Source of the DNA: Mercenaria mercenaria
Lineage: Eukaryota; Mollusca; Bivalvia; Venerida; Veneridae
Length of the DNA stretch: 64,000 nt
Reading direction: 5' to 3'
Assembly: GCF_021730395.1 (NCBI RefSeq)
Contig: NC_069364.1
Coordinates: 80,717,501 to 80,781,500, forward strand
Each line of letters begins with the position of its first letter. The stretch's first letter is position 1. The position numbers and the translations under genes were made by a program. Below the pieces are notes generated by a model that saw only the letters and a list, made by a program, of their open reading frames with translations, was not told where the DNA came from and searched no databases. This document shows positions 57,097-64,000 of this stretch, in pieces.

Positions 57097-58830
57097 ATAT
57101 TCATTTTACATGACTCATAAAGATGGCAGGCGGACACTTTTGGCCCTTGCAAAATCAGTGTTTTCACAATTTTATCTGTTAACTCATTTCCGTATAGTTA
57201 TAAAAAACGTTAATAAATAACTTCCATACCTTGTAGAAAAGAGTGTGGTCTACACTTAATAGACATCAAGTGTTGTGCATAATGCTAAATTGATTTAATT
57301 AAATGTTTCTACATTAAACATTGTCTTGGCTTGTCAATGTGTTATTGGATACTTATATTTTTTTAATGCATATCATGTTCAGTTACTATCATGAAAACAC
57401 AAAAATATGCAGTTATTCTGTTGCCGGTCTTTAATGGTTTTACAAAAACTTTACTCCTAAATGTTTCTTGTATTTCATACTAATTTGAAGTAGTAATTTC
57501 ACAAGCTAATCTTCTTGTTTGATATTGGCAGATAATACATATATAAGGTTTCATTTTCTATGTTACTGAAAGATACATTAAAGCTAATGTCTCCTAAAAC
57601 AACTTCAAATTTCAGCAAACAAGATTTTCCCTGCTATCGAAGCATTTTACTATCTTAATTACATATTTTGCTAAATGATAATTTCGGATTTTGCACTTGT
57701 ATGTTTTGAAAATCTAGATGCGAATACTTCGAAAGTAAATGAAAAATATTACCGTACATTACCAAACATATGTAAATCTGAAATCGGATAATGTCGATGA
57801 AGACCCGCCTTGCATAACATGGCATGTACTTACAGAAGATGCTGCAAAATACCCCCAAAAAAAGCAGACTATGTGACACTAGTTACATTATATCTTGATG
57901 ATCGGCGTTCCATAGATATGCGCCTATAAGAGGCAAGCTGTAAAAAATTATCTTGATTATTTTGTAGCATTTGTTGGTGTGAAAGCATATATGTATTCTA
58001 TGATAATGTATGAGAAAACTGATTTAAAATCCATTATACATTTTTCTTTACAGAGGGTTTGACTTTACTCTGGACTTAAATGACCACCTTTTGATGAAGT
58101 CGGAAAATTCAAAAAGAAAGTAAACATACACTGATTTATAATGTTTACCGTCCCCGTTTTGCCCGTTACAATGAATACACGTTTCAAAGTTGGCCTTAAC
58201 ATTAAGTCTCAGATCACAGATATTACAAACATTATGATGTTTTTTTTTTAAAGAGATGCATTATTTTTGCGTTTAGTGAAATCCGACAAGGTGTTTTGAA
58301 AAGATGAAGGGAATAATTAGTCTTACGTGGGCAGCGTTAAAGTTAGTTTTGCAGTAATTATGAAATGATTTATTTTGAAATTAAATTAAGAGATTACTCT
58401 TTTGATAAAATATTCATTACAGCAAACTTGATAGATTTACTGAATGCGATGTATTTTCTGTCTGTATAGAGGTGCCAGATGTATACAGCTCGGAGGTTGC
58501 ATGCTTGAACCCAAGTCAGGTCAGGACCCAATTCCCGAGAAGACACCGTCATTGTATTTCCCAAGAGACGGACTTCTTCGTTTCCTTTAAACACGGACTA
58601 AATTTCAGTGTAAAAAGTTAGATATTCTGGTATGCCTGAAGTTAAAGGGAACTAAAATATTTATCCCAGTAGGACAAATCACCTCTAATAAGTTATATCA
58701 TAAAATCATAAGCATTTTATATGATCGGTATGGCACTTGCTCTGAGTGCGTCTGGAATATAGAATGTCTGGTATAAGCGAACAGGAAGTTCAGATGAAAC
58801 AGAGAAAAACATGAAAAATATCTGCTATAA

Positions 58831-58902
58831 TACGCGTGTGACTTTATAAACACGCACACTCGGTCGACTGGCATTTCTGTTATACGCGTGCGACTATATA
58901 AA
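58831..58902 (+). promoter_or_regulatory. Duplicated TACGCGTG-TATA promoter, copy B
   Basis: TACGCGTGTGACTTTATAAA at 58831 and TACGCGTGCGACTATATAAA at 58883. Copy A has one such box. Two TATA boxes 52 bp apart could give two start sites. Confidence 0.6.
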
Positions 58903-59192
58903 AATATACGTTTGGTCTATATACTAGCAATGCTTGAAAATGACACTTGAAACATTGTTTGCCTAGTGAATGTTTATTAACTCTTGAGTGAAAGTTGCTA
59001 ATTGGCAATTAATTAGCGAATGAAGGAAATGCATGGCTAGTGAAACTACGTATGATGCAGAAGTGTTTTGTTGTTCTTCATACATTGGACTTTTAACCGA
59101 GACATGTATACACATACTGGAAAGATTTTTATTCGGTATTGGATGTTAATATAGTGCATAAAGTGGTTGTTCATTTTATCTAGATAAAAATA

Positions 59193-59265
59193 ATGTTGTT
59201 TTTTCTAACGTTGCTGTTTGAACTATCCCCAGTTGTGATAGGTATTCCAAAAGGCAATGCTTTAG
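59193..59265 (+). CDS. First exon of a secreted-protein gene, paralogue B
   Basis: 24 codons plus one base: MLFFLTLLFELSPVVIGIPK then GNAL, followed by the donor G-GTAAGT, in the same phase as paralogue A. It is a signal peptide with a strongly hydrophobic core. Compared with A, the ATG is one codon shorter at the start, and the core LTL-x-FEL and the end IPKGNAL / VPRGNNL are conserved. Differences are mostly conservative, which suggests that both are or recently were under selection. Later exons were not found in the remaining 4.7 kb. The gene may continue past the window or be incomplete. Confidence 0.6.
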
Positions 59266-59275
59266 GTAAGTGTGT

Positions 59276-60046
59276 TTTTTTTTTGTAACGATGTTACAGA
59301 GATATTAAATTTTTAATTGAATTGAAATACTTGTGCTTTCATACGTGTATGTACCTCATGCTTTATAAGCGTTAGTCTAGCTGTTGATTCTTTTATGGTT
59401 TTTTTTTAGTTTCTTAGTAAAATATAATGTAGCTAAATTATACACAATTTTCTGCATCTTTGGATTATTGTAGTTTTTTTAACACACAAAATGTATTAAA
59501 TCGAACAAATAGTTGAATAAACTCGGATAAAATGTAACGAATAAAAAATATATTAATTGTACCTCTGTACATATACAATACGTGCAGTAATTACATACGA
59601 TGTGCGATGGCACAGTTTTTTTCTTCATATTAATCAGAGATAAAACAGTTGCAATATTTTCACCTAACTTAATTTTGGATAAACATGTAATTGGAACAAT
59701 ATACCGATATGATTTGATTCGTAAGCTAGTTATAAAAACCTTAAACTATTGACTGATAACTTTGAATATGATTCGGATTCAAAGATACGACTCTCGAATA
59801 AAATTAGGACCAGACTAAGATATCACTAAAAGATGTGACATACTTCTAACTGGGATAGTACAACTTGATAGACAGACAAAAATCGTTATGACTAATTCTT
59901 GCGACATTTCTTTGTATTTTAAAACCTGACAGAAGGCCCTCTACACGTACTGATTATTCAGCTTAAAGGAACAATTAAGAAAATCTCCACATATAATCAT
60001 ATTTCATCTGGAAAAGATAGGGAACTCGGACAATATCATTTACTTT
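59276..60046. other. Intron or flank, nothing recognised
   Basis: AT-rich; would be intron 1 of paralogue B if the gene continues. No exon recognised. Confidence 0.35.
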
Positions 60047-60471
60047 TAGCCGACAGCTCAAAGAATATGTAGAATAACCCACTGGATTCACCCATCTGTC
60101 AGCGTCGGCGTCCAGACTTTTGTGTGTAGGCTGATATCTCAGTAACGATTGAAACTTCACACACTTATTCACTGTCATAAACTGACTTACATTATACAGG
60201 TTTCATAACTCTATTTTACTTTCCCTTTTTTTAACTTGGCAATTTTTGGTTAAGATTTTGTATGTAAGCTGGTATCTCAGTACTCACTTATGGGAATGGA
60301 TTGAAACTTTACACACACTTGTTGTGTTCGATGAGTTGACATTCACTGTACAGGTTCTATAACTCTGTTTCGCATTTTTACAAAATTGTGTCCCTTTTTC
60401 GACCTTTATTTTCAATTGAAAAGGATGTGAATAGTCAAGCGTTCTGTCCTCCGACAGCTCTTGTCTAGAGG
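60047..60471. repeat. Two diverged units of a mollusc-type repeat
   Basis: GGCTGATATCTCAGTA (60128) and AGCTGGTATCTCAGTA (60267) head two units sharing GATTGAAACTT, ACACAC, CAGGTT and ATAACTCT. CGACAGCTC lies near both edges. Characteristic of an abundant mollusc repeat; ORFs here are by-products. Confidence 0.55.
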
Positions 60472-60504
60472 CAATGTTCAATAATGGTGTTATCTATTAC
60501 ATAT

Positions 60505-60710
60505 GAGCCACGCCATGACAAAACCAACATAGTGGCTTTGCGACCAGCATGGATCCAGACCAGCCTGCGCATCCGCACAATCTGGTCAGGATCCATGCTG
60601 TTCGTTAACAGTTTATCTAATTGTAATAGGCTTTGAAAGCGAACAGCATGGATCCTGGATCTATGCTGGTCGCAAACGCAAGTATGTTGGTTTTCTCATG
60701 GCGTGGCTCA
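60505..60710. mobile_element. Long-palindrome MITE, copy 4, internally deleted
   Basis: GAGCCACGCCATGACAAAAC to GGTTTTCTCATGGCGTGGCT. After AGCATGGATCCTG it jumps to GATCTATGCTGGTCGC, losing most of the second inner arm. Outside it, ATAT lies at the left and ATAT at the right. Confidence 0.85.
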
Positions 60711-60715
60711 TATAA

Positions 60716-60790
60716 TAAAAAGGTGGGGAACTCAACTAGTATCGTGGAACTTCTTCGAGTTAATGTGCAATAGTTGTGTTATCTATTACT
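60716..60790. repeat. 70-bp dispersed repeat, copy 1
   Basis: AAAAGGTGGGGA ... TCGTGGAACTTCTTCGAGTT ... GTTATCTATT. A second copy at 63383-63445 lacks the 12 bp ACTCAACTAGTA. Confidence 0.6.
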
Positions 60791-62850
60791 GAGAAAACAA
60801 CACATTTATTTTATCAATGGACCGTATATAACAGGGAATGACAGCAGCCATTAGCAAGACGCAAAATCATCAGCCATATTAAAAGAAAACAAGAATAAAT
60901 TTATTAATGACTGATAATATCATCATTTCGTTGGCAGATGAGTTAGCGTCCGACCACATACGTCTGTCACACCCACTACAACTAAAATATCAGTATAAAT
61001 GAAAACTACAACACAGTTTAGTGGGAAAAGGCCGCGACTTTATTTAAAGATTTCTCATGGCAACTGGCAAGGTGAGATAATGTTTAAAATGCACATACTA
61101 TACAAACAGCTAAAGATGTATATTGCAAATAACCTAATTTCATTTGCCCCAGCGACACTGCAAAGGTACAAACAGAATACATTAAATAATGAGATAAAAT
61201 TTGAATCAATCGAAAGAACAATCATCCCCAGCGAGGCTGCAAAAGGGGGGAAAATACTAACAGTACATAGAAGTTATTAGAGAACAAAAGTATCTTTCTT
61301 CTAACAGAAAACAGTAATCAACAATTTTACATTCTGATAATAGAAAAACAAACATACGGCATCAAAATGTAAATGTTATTCAAATATGTACAAATGCTAT
61401 ACAAGATGCCGTCATATCAATTGATATGCATGCCACAATCGAATCTGTATATTAGATAATACAGTTAAAGCAGCTACATTTTTTACGGTGAACAAATTCG
61501 ATTGTATATTTCTCAAACGGAATACGAGCCGCCCACGAAAAACCCCCTCCCCGATTTTAACTAGGACAGGAGGAAACGTGTTTCCGTAGCCAATGTATAA
61601 CACATTGAAATGCTCAGACTATTCCTCGAAATACTGAAAAACGGAACGAATTCAAGCATGCTAAAATATATATCAATACTCTACGACTATCATTTTTCTG
61701 TAACAGTTTTGTATAATTGCCATGCCTAACTTTACAAAACTGCGGGAGCAGAAGAACACGAAAGTACATGTAAGTGCATTATATATACACTTTATATAAA
61801 AGTTTTATGAATTAATTTGAAAAAACGGTGTTCATCATAATCAAATGTCCCGTATGAAGAAAAACTTTACTCGTGTCACTGACCATTTATGCACTTAAGG
61901 TCCCGAAGATAGGTCTGCACTGTGAAACGAAAGCATGTACAGTCAAATGAAAATTCACGTATCGTGGGGGCGAGCAAAACATGCGATCCAGGTGTCGATA
62001 GCAGACCAGCCATTGAGAAAAGTAACTGAAAACTGATCACGTCGAGTCTCCAGACTACCTAATCCTACTGCCTTCAACCTATGACGTCATGTAATAACAC
62101 AACATGAGGTCCACCTTCGACGTCAGGTACTGACACAGTGACTTAGACAGCAGGCCCAACTATGCTGGAATGCTTTTTTGGTTTTAATTAGTTATAATGA
62201 ACTTATATTTAAACAGTATTCTACAATGCCTTGGCTCTCAGTCCTCGACCGAAATATTAGTGGCTTCTAGCCAATTTCAGCCGAGAGACTGTACTACGCA
62301 TTCATTAAAACACAAGTGCAGACCCACAATTGAGACTTATACGCCGGCAAACTATGACAAGGCTTCTGCTAACACTTGTAAGACTCATGACATTTTCCTC
62401 AAACAAATATAAACCATGATCGGTGGTCGGCAGCTTTTCAAAGTGGCGTACCATTAACCAAGGCTAATAAGCTATTTCCTTCACTACACAGAACACTAAC
62501 AAAAACATGACTATTCAATAAACTTGATACCATTCTGAATTAAAATATTACTTCCAAGTAATACGATTACTTTAAAATTAATGCATATGGTTTTGGTCTC
62601 TTCTACTCCCACAGTGCAATTTCAAATTAGAATCAATATTCTATGAAAACGTTATAAAGCCGCGACAAATAATAACGTTAACATATATATTTATACATCT
62701 ATCAGTTTGAGTTTCTGGTGTTCAACAGAACATTTACGAACAACATTTACTAACAGCACTAACACAAAAGTGCCTGACCGTATGGGTATTCCAGTTCATT
62801 ACTAAAGTAGTTCTCATAGCAATAATCTCACAAAATCCATGTCATTATTT
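60791..62850. other. Spacer, unassigned ORFs
   Basis: A 93-codon ORF at 60999-61280 (plus) is Lys-rich and has no recognised domain. No repeat or RNA gene seen. Confidence 0.3.
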
Positions 62851-62922
62851 TGATACATCCTGTCAAAGAATGATCGTAAACTTTATTGATACATCCTCTC
62901 AAAGAATGATCGTAAACTTTAT
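62851..62922. repeat. 36-bp tandem duplication
   Basis: TGATACATCCTGTCAAAGAA / TGATCGTAAACTTTAT twice, with one base different. Confidence 0.85.
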
Positions 62923-63382
62923 TATATGACCAAATCAGTCACTTCATAGCTGTGTGTGTTGTTTGTGGGAATACCACTTTCTGCTATTTTCCTGTTCCCT
63001 TATGGCATATTCTATGATCTGAAACAGAACTTCTATGCAGGAACCTGAAAAACAGATGAACAGAAGCAGCAAAGAATTCTGATTCACAATAAAGTTATAA
63101 ACAATATGAATAAATATGGGCATGGGCGGGTGGGATAAATTCAGTGAAAGTCTATGTTGTTCCATTGCTGACGTGGATTGAAATAGCCATGCAAACGTAG
63201 CAAATCCAAAAACGAAATTCACGCTTTTTTCATTACAAATTGCGTCCAAAATACTAAGGGAAACAACTAGCGCACGACTGAATACTAAAATACTGTTCTC
63301 GTAGCGACCTCCTTACTGGGACAGGGGTCCATGAAAAATAAACAGGTTTATTATGCAAAAAGGGCAACATAAAACCAAATAA
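62923..63382. other. Spacer with a 101-codon ORF, unassigned
   Basis: The ORF at 62944-63249 (minus) has a hydrophobic stretch IFIHIVYNFIVNQNSLLLLF but no family match by eye. No gene called. Confidence 0.25.
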
Positions 63383-63445
63383 TTAAAAGGTGGGGATCGT
63401 GGAACTTCTTCGGGTTAATGTAAAATAGTGATGTTATCTATTTTT
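63383..63445. repeat. 70-bp dispersed repeat, copy 2
   Basis: Matches 60716-60790 in the same orientation, with a 12-bp shorter left part. From 63446 to 64000 nothing else was recognised. Confidence 0.6.
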
Positions 63446-64000
63446 AAGTAAGACACAAAGATTAGAGCGTAAGCCTGTCAGGACCAATCTGGATGTCAGT
63501 GATATCTTTGAGTGGGATGCACGTGTTCTGGTATTGCTTAAGCTTACTGTGCGGTCCACATTTTTTTATTTACTGTAGATCTGAGACACGTTTATTGTTG
63601 TATAGTTATTATTAATTTAGATGAACTGTAAATAAAATGTATCCATTTAACATCTCGACGTATTGTTATGTTTGATTGTAAACGTTTCCTCTAAAGAACA
63701 CAGAGGCGAAGGACTTCTATCATGAACTGTAAATTACAACTCGTGTCTAATATTGGGTAAGAATAATGCTTCCCGTTTAAAAAATAAAAATAAAAAACAG
63801 TGTCATTCTAACTGCATGGAATTCATTTCTGGTAACATACGATATTATAGATTGAAATATCTTTCACTGAGTGAGCATCAGATGTAAAATTTTCAAGTGT
63901 GACGAAAGATACCGTATTCAGATATATATTTCAAATCTCCAATTGTTTTAAGCAAATTTTCCGTATTAGTGTTATATATCAATATATATCTTGTAATGTC

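Larger units (their letters stand above)
57442..59275 (+). repeat. Segmental duplication, copy B
   Basis: Colinear with 50013-52860 but without the MITE and LINE-A insertions present there. It includes a doubled promoter box (58831-58902) and the signal-peptide exon at 59193. Divergence is moderate, with many small indels in non-coding parts, while the exon and the GTTTATTAACTC region are better kept. Confidence 0.85.

Noticed and set aside
1-64000. LTR retrotransposons or other virus-like elements
   Set aside because: No long terminal repeats and no protease, integrase, capsid or envelope motifs were recognised. All reverse transcriptase pieces are of the non-LTR type.

Overview
The window reads as AT-rich, repeat-dense animal DNA, most likely from a marine bivalve mollusc and perhaps a venerid clam. 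The evidence is eukaryotic gene structure (GT-AG introns, a TATA box close to each of two signal-peptide exons), many non-LTR retrotransposon pieces, tRNA-derived SINEs with a Pol III head and a tail near AACGGCGTTTAACCC, and palindromic MITEs built on GACCAGCATGGATCC. I know these repeats from bivalve genomes. The species call is inference from memory, not a search. There are no rRNA genes, no CRISPR array and no prokaryotic operons. Host genes are few.

Layout. 1-9.4 kb: SINEs, MITEs and a 3' LINE copy (LINE-A, minus strand) that itself carries two insertions. 9.4-10.6 kb: an intronless class A GPCR on the minus strand, interrupted by a frameshift at a 4-bp duplication. 10.6-15.2 kb: repeats and featureless DNA. 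15.2-33.1 kb: the centrepiece, a minus-strand LINE (LINE-B) split by two DNA transposons. One is a 2.2-kb element with 20-bp inverted ends and a TA duplication. The other is a 12.8-kb PIF/Harbinger element with 44-bp inverted ends. Removing each insert restores the LINE reading frame across the junction. The Harbinger element carries two convergent, intron-containing genes, a HARBI1-type transposase (3' end not found) and a Myb/SANT-like partner. Its large first intron has collected a MITE, a SINE and a decayed copy of an unnamed invertebrate protein family.

33-50 kb: mostly non-coding, with a broken C2H2 zinc-finger ORF, a 70-bp tandem repeat, foldback hairpins, LINE fragments, two arrays of the motif GCGAAAACACGAT and two MITEs flanked by TTAA. 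50-59.3 kb: a diverged tandem segmental duplication. Each copy carries a TATA promoter with a TACGCGTG box and a first coding exon for a signal peptide ending in a phase-1 donor, so these look like two paralogous secreted-protein genes. Between them lies a 19-copy, 35-bp minisatellite. 59.3-64 kb: further repeats and no recognised gene.

Two links between parts stand out. A tRNA-headed SINE near 57 kb ends in the same 3' sequence and ATA-repeat tail as LINE-B, as expected if LINE-B-type machinery copies the SINE. The long-palindrome MITE and a TTAA-flanked MITE share an internal core module, so the two families are related.
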